DNA of 64,000 bases from Enchytraeus crypticus. Its lineage: Eukaryota; Annelida; Clitellata; Enchytraeida; Enchytraeidae. The stretch lies in contig CAJHZI010000876.1 of the NCBI GenBank assembly GCA_905160935.1, positions 847,001 through 911,000 of the forward strand. Reading direction: 5' to 3'. The notes below the pieces were generated by a model. That model searched no databases, was not told where the DNA came from, and was given only the letters and a program-made list of their open reading frames with translations. Positions 1 to 11,600 of this stretch are shown here, piece by piece. A program made the position numbers and the translations under genes. Position 1 is the stretch's first letter, and every line of letters starts with the position of its first letter.

Positions 1-299
1 ACTAGCACCAATGACAACAGTATCCATGGAAACTTAGTTCCTGTCCTTGGCAACCGTTTCCATGACGACTGATTTTTTATCCGTGGCAACCGCATCCATA
101 AAGAATCAGACAAGTGTTGCCTAGATACGAGCGGCTGCGTTGATCTAGGAGTCTGTGGTAAAAACTCGACCCTGCGTTGCTTCTCTACTGAAAAGTCAGA
201 AAAAATTTGTTACAAGTTTAACCTTTCAATGTTGACAAAAAGGCAAACTAATAAATAATAACTAATCATCATCATCTTCTTCTTCTTCTTTTTCTTCTT

Positions 300-425
300 C
301 CCTTAAATACCAGTTTAACTAGGGTCGGGATACGAATAGAATCGATGCATTCGTTTAAGTTTTTGAAGCAATTTCTGAAGCCTAGGCGCTCACCAATTGA
401 ATGCACGTTCTGACGTTGGTAATAA
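300..425 (-). repeat. Dispersed repeat E
   Basis: Reverse copy: CCCTTAAATACCAGTTTAAC, TAGGGTCGGGATACGAATAG, GAAGCCTAGGCGCTCACCAA. A (TTC)n tract precedes it. Confidence 0.7.
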
Positions 426-482
426 ATAACAACGAACACTAATAATAATAATAATAATAGTTTAACTAATACTAGTTAAACT

Positions 483-618
483 AAAGTCAAGTTTAACGTC
501 AGTTTCCGGCTCGATAGCATGTCAATGACGGGATTTGAGCACTGGATATGATTCCTGTACCTACTGTTCTGATGTCGAACAACGTGCCAACAATCGATTG
601 GCTCAGCCGTTAAACACA
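483..618 (-). repeat. SINE-A2 subfamily copy
   Basis: Related to SINE-A but with diagnostic GCTCGATAGCATGTCA, a TGCACCTACTG-like stretch and GTCGAACAACGTGCCA. The tRNA-like part is the same arm arrangement in reverse orientation. Confidence 0.7.
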
Positions 619-846
619 TTACAGATGTTAATAGCAATAGCTATTAGCATATGTAATGTGTTTAACGACAAGGTTCAGAAGCACAAGACGACTGGACACA
701 CTCGAGCTATGGTCACAGAGACTAGTTGATGCTTATTTCAGCATCGGCTTATTACAAGCAGATATAGTCCAAAGTACGAGTGAGAAAGTAACAAAAAATT
801 TTGAATATACATACATTGGACATTATAAACACGTACAAGTTAAGGC

Positions 847-901
847 CTCTCTCTCTCTCTAATTCTCTCTAACTCTCTCTCTCTCTCTCTCTTTCTACCG
901 A

Positions 902-932
<31 letters not shown>
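847..932. repeat. (CT)n microsatellite
   Basis: CTCTCT runs with ACCGACAT interruptions, immediately before SINE-A. Confidence 0.9.
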
Positions 933-935
<3 letters not shown>

Positions 936-939
936 CGAC

Positions 940-1088
940 ATCGCCACTGGCTGGAGCTAATGGCGATGTCAGTAAGATACTCGACCGCTGATCAGTATAT
1001 GCGGGGTTCAAATCCTGGGCTCTCCCGTCACTGACATCGCTTGCGAGTGAGGAAACTGTCGTTAACTTTAGCTTTACCAGCTTTTTAG

Positions 1089-1090
<2 letters not shown>
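940..1090 (+). repeat. SINE-A (tRNA-Arg-like), full-length copy
   Basis: The copy starts near GCCACTGGCTGGAGC, carries a tRNA-like A-box region, the CGGATCAG-like anticodon arm, B box GGTTCAAATCC, then body CCCGTCACTGACATCGC, GAGGAAACTG and tail TTAGCTTTACCAGCTTTTTA. A (TA)n tail follows at 1091-1155. Confidence 0.8.
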
Positions 1091-1157
<67 letters not shown>

Positions 1158-2722
1158 ATAAAAACATAAACCTTTTAATAAATAATAAAGCTAAAAAAAC
1201 TGTTGGAGCTTTTTAGCTTTGTGGTAACATACCCATATTCGAGTCGAGTGTCTCCAGCCATTTATCTGATAAATATCCAGTTGCACAGTTAGCTCCGGAA
1301 TCAATCGTATCCTGTCGTTATTTTACTTCAAATAAACTATTTCCGGGTATCCTCAAAGTTGATTTTATACGGTTTTTAGATTACACAGTTATCCGGTATC
1401 AAGGGTAGAGCGGTAATTTATAATGATTCTAAATCTTGAAAAAAATTAATTTGAAATGTCTATATCCGATGTGTTTTTTTATATTTAAATCCAATTGAAT
1501 TCAATTGCTCGAAACTTCCGATTTATAGGCCAATGTCAGATTTTTCAATGACATCTGAGTTAAATTGAATAATCCATACAGATCCATACTGCAATTAGTT
1601 CAATCCATACTGCAATTAGTTCAGTCAAAGATTTTTTCCTAAAGCTGATCAGTTCCGGGTAACTTCTGTCGTTTTTCTTTGTTAAATTTCACTTGCCTAC
1701 TCTATCTCTCACACAAACGATAACATTTTAGTTTAATTTCATCGATATAATCTAAAACTTATGATTATAGTCACACGCAAAATAACAATAAAACTAAATC
1801 GCAAAAATGGTTTATAATTTAATACAAGTAAATCATGCTTCTTTCGCGACAACAGCATATATTTAAAATATAGAGTAGTTAACATATAACTTAATGAACT
1901 TTCGTTCCTTTTAGTTATTTTTATATCAATATTATAATTTTTATATATCGTTTACTAAAATTTACCCAATCACCAATCAAGTATAGCAATTTCTAAACAG
2001 AGTCCCATAAATTGTGCTATTTTATAGTGAAACTTTTCTATATTGGAATATTTAAAATTTAGTTAATTTAACGGCATTAAAAACCACTTAAAGTAAAATT
2101 TAATAATCTGTAATTTTTAATTAGTCAATAATAAATAATTATAATTATTAACATATTAATAATAATTAGTACGCTGAACATTTTTGTTAAACACCTATCT
2201 TGCTCTGGTATAGGGTACATTCAGTCCTACAGTACGGTTTTAATGAATCCTCTACAATTTCTCTATCATACAGTTCTTCGAGCGTAATATTACTTAAGTA
2301 TAGTCATATAGTGCAGACCTTAACTAAGACCCGGCTAAGCTTGGCACAATGAAAGCCTTCTAAAGTTGCCTACGGAATTTCTTCTCAGGCTGAAACACGA
2401 GCCTATACATTCTGTTAAAGCACCACGTCGGCCTGTGCTTGTACCTGCCACTCTAAATACGCCTATTTATCTGCTTAGCTATGTCTCTGTGTCTATTGAC
2501 GTAAGACCTTAGCCATGTGTGATAGGAATACATTGTAGAGCGGTTAACAGCCCAGCGGCTTCACAGGTTAACACGGCTGGCAGAACTTTGCTGAGCCTTT
2601 GAAAGAATGGCCGCTATTTAGCGACACAGAACTGGACATTAGATATCGACCTCTTTCTAAACTTAATCAAGATAATGTGGTGATACTCACACATTCGGTG
2701 CTGGATAAATGGCTACAGGGTA
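1091..2722. other. Mostly unexplained AT-rich DNA between SINE-A and the hAT element
   Basis: After a (TA)n at 1091-1155 I see no gene. A 26-bp direct duplication (ATCCATACTGCAATTAGTTC) lies at about 1581-1623, and several long A/T runs at 1730-2160. The rest is unclassified. Confidence 0.6.
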
Positions 2723-2730
2723 GGTGGTAG

Positions 2731-3412
2731 CAGTGGCGGATCCAGGGGGCCCGTGCTCACCCTTAGGCACGACGAAATATTTTTTAAACTATATTTACAT
2801 TGTTTCTATTGAAATTTCTATCTGTAAATATGTTTTGAGGGCGGGGGGGGGGGGGGTACGAGAGGGAACTCGAACAGTCCGACTACCTGGAATTTTTTCA
2901 TATATTGGAAGGGGGCCTTAAAAATGTTGACCGTTTCACTAGCTCTCAATTTCCACGTTAAACACTGTGTAATAAGAGAAAAATTGCGTAAGTAAAAATG
3001 TGAACTCTTTCCCGGATAAGTGGTGCAAACAGCCTTGGCTGGGATCGAGGGGTTTACCTCCCACATTTCGCCAAAATATGGTAAATTTTGCAATTGGTCC
3101 AGATCCGCTGAGTATCTTCAGAGGTGAAAAAATTAACCTACTTTTTTCCTAAACAAATGTAAGATTTTAGGCAGTTTAGATTGTACTCCCACTTTAGTAC
3201 GGGTATGAGTTGGGGGGGGGGGGGGCTAAGATACGGGAATACACTTATTCTATGAGACGAGCGCAGTATGCTGAAAATGTTTGAACCCCACCCACACTGC
3301 ATTTTTTTGGTTACATCATATTTCCCGAAGAAGGCGGTTAGTAAGCAAAAAATGTGTAAACTCTCCAAAATAAAATTTGCCCCCCCTTAAAAAGTTCCTG
3401 GATCCGCCCCTG
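2731..3412. mobile_element. Non-autonomous hAT-like element (MITE), 682 bp
   Basis: The ends are CAGTGGCGGATCCAGG (2731) and the inverse of CAGGGGCGGATCCAGG (to 3412): 16-bp inverted repeats with one mismatch. They are flanked by 8-bp near-duplicates GGTGGTAG / GATGGTAG. Ends starting CAG-G-G-CGGATCCAGG with 8-bp target duplications are typical of hAT elements. The interior has no transposase, only two long G-homopolymers (about 2842-2855 and 3211-3224). Confidence 0.75.
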
Positions 3413-3677
3413 GATGGTAGTTTGCTTAACGTCAAGGTTTAGAAGCACAATGCTTCTCTTCAAGACGACTCGACACACTCGAGCTACCGTCACAAAGATT
3501 AAGGCAACAGTAAGTTATATTGTAGATTCAATGTATTTGTAGATTCATTGTATTTTTAGATTTGTAAATACAATAGCTGCTGAGGGGGGGGGTGATCGGA
3601 TGAGTATAATTATATAGGTTTAGCTAATATCAATGTCAGGGGGCTCTTTATCCCCTCGGCTCATGTGGACTCTGTGC

Positions 3678-3920
3678 GAATGTCTCAACAGCGTAGGGGT
3701 AACGTCATGACGTTTAAAATAAAATGAGAGATCCTGAGGTGAATTGAACCCTCGTGGGTTCGAATCCCAGCCGCGCTTATCTGAGAGTAAAATCTTTGAC
3801 ATTCACTGGACTAGTTATACGGAAAATGGTCTAAATTGCCTAACGGTTTAAGCATGTGTTATTAAAAAGTGATAGATAGCGACATAACCTAGTTGATAAT
3901 TTCACTATAATGAGTGTTTA
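3678..3920 (+). repeat. SINE-B (second tRNA-derived family), full-length
   Basis: A-box-like AACAGCGTAGGGGTAACGTC, B box GGGTTCGAATCCCAGCCGCG, then GTAAAATCTTTGACATTCAC, TGGACTAGTTATACGGAAAA and a tail CATAACCTAGTTGATAATTT. It is the clearest plus-strand copy. Confidence 0.85.
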
Positions 3921-4039
3921 ATTTACTAAATTACATACAATAAACAAACAAAAAATGCCAACAGTGCATTAAAACAAATACATTGAAAATAAACAGAAAT
4001 AAAATAAAAATAAAAATATATACACTGTAATCTAGATTG

Positions 4040-4135
4040 TTACGAGCTGAGCCGCTGATCGATGGATTCAGGGTTCAAATTCACCGGCTAGCCAGGTCAA
4101 TGACTCTTGAGGCAGAAAACTGAGCTAGCCTTTAA
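4040..4135 (+). repeat. SINE-A2 copy, degenerate
   Basis: GAGCTGAGCCGCTGATCGAT, AGGGTTCAAATTCACCGGCT and GTCAATGACTCTTGAGGCAG recall the subfamily; several indels. Confidence 0.55.
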
Positions 4136-4202
4136 CCTTTGGCCTTAAACTTGCCTTTAGCCTTTATACAAGAAGTGTTATGTCATCTTCATCGTGCATT
4201 CA

Positions 4203-4357
4203 GTGTTGTGCATAGATCACAAAACGCCTGCTATGATGGTAACATAGCTACCATGACTAATGCTGCCAGCACACCTACAGTGGTAACTCTAGACGAACAA
4301 GAGAGAGAAAGCAATGATACATCTAGCGCGACATCGTCACAAATCACTGACTTTTGA
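4203..4357 (+). CDS. Possible orphan terminal exon or gene fragment
   Basis: A plausible acceptor (GTGCATTCAG) precedes an open frame encoding HRSQNACYDGNIATM, STPTVVTLDEQERESND and SSATSSQITDF before TGA. The Ser/Thr/Glu-rich composition is not a translated microsatellite. No upstream exon was found on this strand, so it may be chance, a relic, or the C-terminus of an unseen gene. Confidence 0.2.
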
Positions 4358-5724
4358 AACGAAGCTGTTTATAACACTCAGAAACTTTCTTGCTCTAAAA
4401 TTTAGAGCAAGATTATATTATTTACTACTCGCGCTTCATGAAGCCTGCGTAGCGATATAAGATTAAACAGTAATTTACTTAAGTATAGACTTTAACAAGC
4501 AGAGTTTGAAGAAGAAAAAAATAAAGAGAAGAAAAAGAAGAAGAAGAAGATTGTACGTTTACTTACAGCATAACACACAGCAAATCAATTTCAACCAATT
4601 TAATTACATTTTAATTTAATGATAAGTGTGCAATAAAACAATAAAACAATAAGAAATAAAATAATAAATACAGATCAGGCAAACTAATACATGTACATGC
4701 TTGATAGGATTCGCTGATTTAAAAACACACCCAACGTGAAGTTTAGGCAAACGTCTCTTCTAATCCTATTTTAAGCTCAAACTACGTGTATTTTATAAAC
4801 ACCGTCTAATGCGCCATTTCCAAGTCACTGAAAAGAGCTTTGGAAATGGCCAATCATCACACAGCATCTAGATCAATCTATTAATCAATCAATCAATCAA
4901 TCAATTACTCAATCAATCAATAAGTGGATATTTAAATCATCTACCATCCCTAATATCGGGCTACCTCTGCTACGCTTTCCTTTCATTAATTCTGCCTTCT
5001 GTGATCTCTTTTAGTAGACTTTGTCCCCTAAGAAATTTAGAAATGTGTCCTATCCAACTCTTATTCATACTTCCTATAGCATTTATTATCAAGTAGAGTA
5101 AAATTGAGTAATTTATCATTATGCTTCATGCTGCATGCTTCGCCACAGTAAATAAAACAATTGTTTACTTGCAATACCCTATGATATAGACTTTATGAAG
5201 CACAGTTCGATAGGATTCGCAGATTATAAAAACAAACCAAATGTAGAGCTCAGGTGAACCTCTCAACCTTTCTCCAAGTCTCATTATAAGCTAAGACTGT
5301 GCGTATTATGAGCAGAATTTTTTGCGCTATTTTCAAGTCATTGACAAGTGTATTCTTGTTTTAAAGACAGCTTAGAACGTATGGACCGCAAAAAGGACCG
5401 ACAAAGTTTTACAATTCACTCATTCTGTCGGCGTTTAAGTATTTATCAAGAACAAGCTATTGCTGAGGAAAAAATGGAATAAATAGTTATCAAATGGTAA
5501 TCATTTTCTTATTTTCAAATACGTCAAATTACATTTTTTAATTATTTCGAAAATACCGAAATAAAAGAATTTCTAAAAGTATTTTAAAATTTCAAATAAA
5601 ATACTATTTTTAAGTAAAATACTATGCGAAAATACTTTTGTACCCATCGTTTCATGATACAATTATTCATATTACTCATATTATAGTAGTAATGTTAATA
5701 AATATTCGAAAATAAGTGTTATTT
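4358..5724. other. Intergenic stretch with few recognisable repeats
   Basis: Holds a perfect hairpin at about 4390-4412 (CTTGCTCTAAA / TTTAGAGCAAG), purine triplets at 4508-4550, (ATCA)n at 4878-4920, and two related segments (4690-4800 and 5205-5320) sharing GATAGGATTCGC, AAACACA(C)CCAA and AAGCTCA-type words, probably copies of one old repeat. No gene seen. Confidence 0.5.
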
Positions 5725-6095
5725 CCCCGTGTCGTGCTCGGGTGTGTTTCGATCACTGCAGAATAGGGCAAAACGCAAACAATCTGCCGCGTGTACGTAA
5801 GAGGCGACTAAGGCAGGAGCTGAGGGCGGCAAGATTGGACCCACCTCACCATGAACTATTTTCCCCCATGATTAAATGGTAATTAATCCATCTAGCTGAG
5901 GAAGGCAACGGGAAACCTCATTAGAAGCAATACTTTTACCAAGCTATTGGCTACATAGGCTATGGATATGGCATAGGCTTTGTGAAGGGATTAACTTGTT
6001 GATCTAAGGAGTGCTCTTTTGGAGCGAGAAAGCAGACTTTGAGTATGAATATGTACCTTGAACCTGCCACTTGGCAGTGCACTGAAGAGTGAAGT
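5725..6095 (+). repeat. Dispersed repeat C, long copy
   Basis: Markers: GTACGTAAGAGGCGACTAAG, CACCTCACCATGAACTATTT, GGATTAACTTGTTGATCTAA, CCTTGAACCTGCCACTTGGC. Four other copies occur in the window. No coding potential; SINE-like in length, about 370 bp. Confidence 0.75.
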
Positions 6096-6284
6096 GTTAC
6101 TCGTATATTTTTCACAAATTAATGCTATTTATATTCTACTTTTATATTTTATACTCGTTACTAATATTTATAAGGCCTACTATAAAATTCACATTCTACT
6201 GTAAATACTTTTAATTACTATTGTAGTTAGAGGTTGGAATTTAGTAAATTTTTGCGTAGCAATTTTCTCTTCTGCGACCTTTTC

Positions 6285-6365
6285 AATATGTGCGGGGTTC
6301 AAATCCTGGGCTCGCCCGTCACTGACTTCGGAAACTGACGTTAACATTATATTTGCCAGCTTTCT
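6285..6365 (+). repeat. SINE-A, 3' part
   Basis: Retains the B box region (GGGGTTCAAATCCTGGGCTC), CCCGTCACTGAC and GGAAACTGACGTTAACATTA; the 5' half is lost. Confidence 0.75.
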
Positions 6366-6379
6366 ATTTTACATATTTA

Positions 6380-6747
6380 TTCGTTTGCTGGTGATTTTGT
6401 AATTTATTCATTTGGGCTATTTTGTTTAGCTAATGGCGATACATAATGATTTATGTATCGCACGCAGCTTCGACAAAAGAACAATTTCACGTGGAATGTT
6501 TAGTTCGCCGGGCGTCAAGTAATTGTCGAAGTTTTTATCGACGAGGGTAAAGCAAATAGCGCAGAGCAAAAAAGAGTTCTGGGTGTGTTAGCAGATAGGC
6601 ATCAATGGACTCGTTGTCAGCACAAAGCAGGCGATGTGTAGCATTCATAGCGTCACAGTAAAAGTAAGATTACACGAGTGTTGTAGTGAAATAGTGCCAG
6701 AGTGTGAGTAGGATTGTGTACATGGGTCCTGCCACTTGTCAGAACAC

Positions 6748-6788
<41 letters not shown>

Positions 6789-7547
6789 TGAGAGAGATAT
6801 ATAGATATAGAGAGGAAGAGAGAGAGAGAGAGAGAGGGGGATAGAGATAGAGATAGAGAGAGGGATAGAGATAGAGAAATAAATCACACAGGATCTTAAG
6901 TAACATATATTTGCATTCATTTCACAAATAATAATTCATACAATATCAAGCATATACATGTGCAAAATAATTCTAAATTTCAATTTGCAATAATATTAGA
7001 AAAGCTTAAGCCAAGTTTAAAGTCAGTTTCCTGCTCGATAACATGTCAGTAACGGGGACAGCACTGGATTTGAAGTCTGCACCTACTGATCCACTGCCGA
7101 ACAACTTACCAACAAGCCACCAGCTCAGCCCAGTATGGAGTTTGCTCTATTCTAGAAAGGCTTGATTAGATCACGTGACTCCATCATAATCATTTATGAT
7201 AGCATTTAGAAGGTCTGTGATATGACACAACGGCACACTGGGTCAGGAAGCACAGATGCTTGTTTAAGACCCATTTCCTACTTCCTCTCCAAGGTTATTA
7301 GTAATCTTTGTCTTTTGATGGCGCATCAATTGCAGCCGGCGCGGATTTAAGAATAACCTTCCAACACCCTGGGATTTTTTCCTTCCTAAGCTTTACCAAC
7401 AAAGATACATTTTACATTTTAGATACAAAAGATACAAAGATACATGATACATTTTAAAAGTTTAGTATTAACATTTTGAAGAATTGTGATAACATTTCGA
7501 AGATCTGTGATCACATTTCGAAAGTTCTTTTAAACAAGCTTAAACAA

Positions 7548-7606
<59 letters not shown>

Positions 7607-8189
7607 CCCAACATTACAAATCTCACAAGCTGAATTATTCCCGTTGAATTGTAAACATCTCAACGACGTATCAAGCAATCAAATAATTGACAAATAAAAT
7701 TTTCTGCTGACAATACTGCGCTGTATTTTCAAAGGCTTCTGTCATTCTTGTGTAATATTCATTGTCACGCCCTGCATTGCATAACTAAAGCAAAAACAGC
7801 AGTTCAGCCTGAATAGGAGAATAAAGAAGTTAACACAATTAACTATTAATTATAATATTACAAGACATTGTCATAGAACTTAAGCGCAGAGCCTTTAATT
7901 TAATTTAACGTCCGTTTCGTCCCTTGAAAGTATTTACAGGCACGTCCGTATGTACATTATCGAATACCTGTACCTACCTGAATACAGTATCTGTATACCA
8001 GAAAAATACATGAGCAGGTTTGTTAGTTAAAATGTTCCAGAGACATAGTAGAGAAAATGGTCCTTAGATGCACTAGATAAAGTAATACAAATATTATACG
8101 AAATAACGTAATCCGCCGATGCATTTATAAAGTACTCTACATATTTACTAGATAAGTACTCAATAGGTGTACAATATAAACTATACAAC
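6380..8189. other. Intergenic DNA downstream of Nrx-IV
   Basis: Contains (GA)n at 6751-6875, SINE-A2 at 7010, (TA)n at 7552-7605 and unclassified AT-rich DNA. The Nrx-IV transcript probably ends somewhere in 7.6-8.2 kb, but I cannot place the site. Confidence 0.5.
7010..7135 (-). repeat. SINE-A2 copy
   Basis: AGTCAGTTTCCTGCTCGATA, ACATGTCAGTAACGGGGA, GCACCTACTGATCCACTGCC, ending CCACCAGCTCAGCCCA. Confidence 0.75.
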
Positions 8190-8480
8190 TGCTGGAGTAC
8201 AAGATATAGTGCACACCAGTAGTACTAGATAAAGTAAACCGCTGCTTTAGTACTAAGTACACTGGTACTAAATGAAGTACACCGCTGCAGTACTACATAA
8301 AGTACACCGTTACTGTAGCAATAAGTAAACTGCTACACTACTAGATACAGTTCACCGCTGCTGTAGTACTAAGTACACTGCTGCTGTACTAGATAACGTA
8401 CACCGCTGCTGTAGTACTAAGAACACTGGTACAGTACTAGATAAAGTACACCGCAGCTGTTGTACTAAGTACACTGGTAC
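8190..8480. repeat. Degenerate tandem repeat, about 40-45 bp, in the presumed Nrx-IV 3'UTR
   Basis: Recurring GTACACCGCTGCTGTAGTAC and TAAGTACACTGGTACTAGAT blocks, about seven imperfect units, run directly up to the Nrx-IV stop codon. The last unit merges with the stop (TAGATGAAGTAC), so the array is probably transcribed. No polyadenylation signal was assigned. Confidence 0.75.
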
Positions 8481-8673
8481 TAGATGAAGTACTCCTTGCT
8501 ACGTTGCACCTCGGGCTGGTGTTGACTACCGGCAGCTATAGCGTGGTCAGGGTTGTCGAAGTATAGAGCGTTCTCGTCTTCCAGTGTTAAATACTCCTTG
8601 CTCTGCCTCACAGAGTAGTGCACGAACATTATCACTATAGTCAGTATCAGCAGAAACCCTATCACCACACAAC
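8480..8673 (-). CDS. Nrx-IV: Nrx-IV exon 27: transmembrane helix, cytoplasmic tail and stop
   Basis: The exon is 194 nt with acceptor GCACAG and stop TAG at 8482-8480. It encodes the membrane helix [18 protein letters not shown] and a 44-residue tail. The juxtamembrane [15 protein letters not shown] occupies the protein 4.1-binding position of the family. The C-terminus RSKEYFI is a class II-like PDZ ligand as in Nrx-IV. The tail contains the tetrapeptide SKEY twice, once near the membrane and once at the end. Confidence 0.96.
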
Positions 8674-11600
8674 CTGTGCATCAATCAATCAATCAATCGA
8701 TCGATCAATCAATCAATCAGCTCCAGCAGTATCAACAGAAACCCTATCACCACAATGATGTTGTAATACACTGTTGTTATTTTATGTTTATTGTATTAAA
8801 TTGTTGCCACATCTTGACGGCGTAATAAGGTTTCATATATAATAATTAATAATATAAATATATATATATTAATATTATTAATATATAATATTAATAATTA
8901 ATATATTAATAATTCTTATATAAGAATAATAATAACCAACGTCAGAAAGGGCATTCGGTTGGTGAGCGCCTAGGCTCCAGAAATTGCTACTAAAAATATA
9001 AACGAATGGAAAAGTCTCAAGTAGAGGATTGGCTGATGTCAGAGATACGACGTAGGACAGAGAGCATTTTGATACAGTCTATTCGTATCCTGACCCTATT
9101 TAAACTGGAATTCAAGGGAAGATGATTATGATGATGATGATGATTATGATGAGATGATGATGATGATGTTTATTTTCAATGCAGTTGTATTTGCTTTAAT
9201 GCACTGTTGTTATGTTGTGTTTATTGTATGTAACTTACTACCACGTCTTGGTGGAGCAATAAAGATTCCTATATACTAAATAAAAATAATAAACTAATAA
9301 CTTTATAATACACTCATCCCAGCTACTTCCTGGCCGGATCTGGCTTAGAATTCCCTGGAGAGAGTCCTTCCCTCTCACTCGATCATTCGGGGAAGAATAC
9401 GCTGAATCTTGTGACAGATTCCAGAATCTGTCACAAGCGTGTGACAGATTCCAGCAGAGGAATAAATAAATAAATGTTAATTTTGTACATAGAATTACAT
9501 TCGAAAATATTTAAATAATAATAATAATTACTAAAAGAATTATTAATAAAAGATGGTCTTACTCGTAACGAGGGCCACCTCCCCGGGAGTCAGTAGCCCC
9601 TCGTAGTCAGCTATCAGGGGGGGTTTAGTGGTCAGGGAGGGGTCCAGGGGAGGGGTGGGTCGAAATTCAACCATTTCTGGTTTTCTTGTGACCTCTTCAA
9701 ATCCGCACATATCCTCCTTAACATCGCCTGCGTTAATTCATCAATTAATCAATCAATCAATTAATCAATCAATTAATTAATAAAAGCAAACTACATTTTC
9801 GTTAATTGAATAATTTCAATAAATCTTTAATTAACTAATGATGATTCACAAAACATTACTTTCTATTTTGTGATCGACTATAAATTAATTACTTAATAAT
9901 TAACGAATAATGTCAGTTTTCTTCTTCATTGCACTGTCTCAAGGTACATATTCACACTCAAAGTCTGTTTTCTCGCTCCATAAGAGCACTCCTTAGATCA
10001 ACAAGTTAATCCCTTCATAAAGTCTATGCCTTATCCATACCTTACGTAGCCTATAGCATGGGAAAAGTATGGCTTCTGAGTTGGTTTCCCGTTGCCTTCT
10101 TCAGTTATATGGATTAATTATCATAAATTCAGTAAATCTTATGTTGAATCACAACACATTACTCTCTATAATGTGATCGACTACAAATTTTAATTATGTA
10201 ATTAATTAATTTTACGTCAGGTGAATCAAGTAATCAGAAGTTTCAGAACGTCTTTAAAAGCAGCCCGAAAGTCAATAGAAAGCTTGATGATTATAGAGCT
10301 TTCTGTACTACGCATCACTAGAATTACCATTATAATGAAAACATAGTTTGATTTATTATTTATAAATTATTATTTTAAATATTATTTTAAAAGTTATTAT
10401 TTTTTAAATAATTATTATATAATTATTATTTTCCCCGTGTTGGGTCCGGGTCGTTTGAAGAATTTGTCCAACCGGTGACTGCACGTGTCGTAGAAGGCGA
10501 CTAACGCACTAAGATCCATATCAACGTCAGAAAGGGCATTCGGTTGGTGAGCGCACAGGCTCCAGTAATTGCCACAAAACTTAAACGATGGATAAACTTC
10601 AAGACTGGAGAAAGTCTATTCGTATCCCGACCCTGGTTAAACTGGGATTTAAGGAAAGATGATGATGATTATATAATTATTGTTTAAATTATTATTAAAT
10701 TATTTTTTATTATTATTAAATTATTTATTAAATTATTATTTAATTAATATTAAATTATTACTTTATTATTATTTTTTTTAACGTTTTATTATTTATTTTT
10801 AGTATTTAATATCATATCTTCAAGTGTAATATTGTATAATATTGATAGTCTGAGAGCTTTGATAGCTTTGTAAGTTTGTCTTTTATATGTGTTTACCGTT
10901 AACTTGGTGAAATAAAAAATAAATAGAAATAATTAGTTATATGACGCCCAGTCACAACGACCCACCCTCCACATAGACACTGTCAGGTCTCGGGTCCTGG
11001 AACACTGTAGAGATGGGATAGAGGTTATCGAACTGCGCCCTGAACAAACAGCCCTTGAATCCATCCCCGGGTTGCGTAGATTCTGTACATCAGTCAATCA
11101 ATCATGATTCAATCATCCCCAGGTTGCGTGGTTTCTCTACATCAATCAATAAATCAATCATGATTCAATCATCCCCAGGTTGCGTGGTTTCTCTACATCA
11201 ATCAATCATGATTCAATCATCCCCAGGTTGCGTGGTTTCTCTACATCAATCAATCATGATTCAATCATCCCCAGGTTGCGTGGTTTCTCTACATCAATCA
11301 ATCATGATTCAATCATCCCCAGGTTGCGTGGTTTCTCTACATCAATCAATCATGATTCAATCATCCCCAGGTTGCGTGGTTTCTCTACATCAATCAATCA
11401 TGATTCAATCATCCCCAGGTTGCGTGGTTTCTCTACATCAATCAATCATGATTCAATCATCCCCAGGTTGCGTGGTTTCTCTACATCAATCAATCATGAT
11501 TCAATCATCCCCAGGTTGCGTGGTTTCTCTACATCAATCAATCATGATTCAATCATCCCCAGGTTGCGTGGTTTCTCTACATCAATCAATCATGATTCAA

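Noticed and set aside
948..1030. Functional tRNA-Arg gene in SINE-A heads
   Set aside because: No intact acceptor stem, uridine before the anticodon lost, dispersed multi-copy with a common non-tRNA body: a SINE.
3138..3368. ORF inside the hAT-like element as a transposase
   Set aside because: No hAT dimerisation or catalytic motifs; includes translated G-homopolymer.
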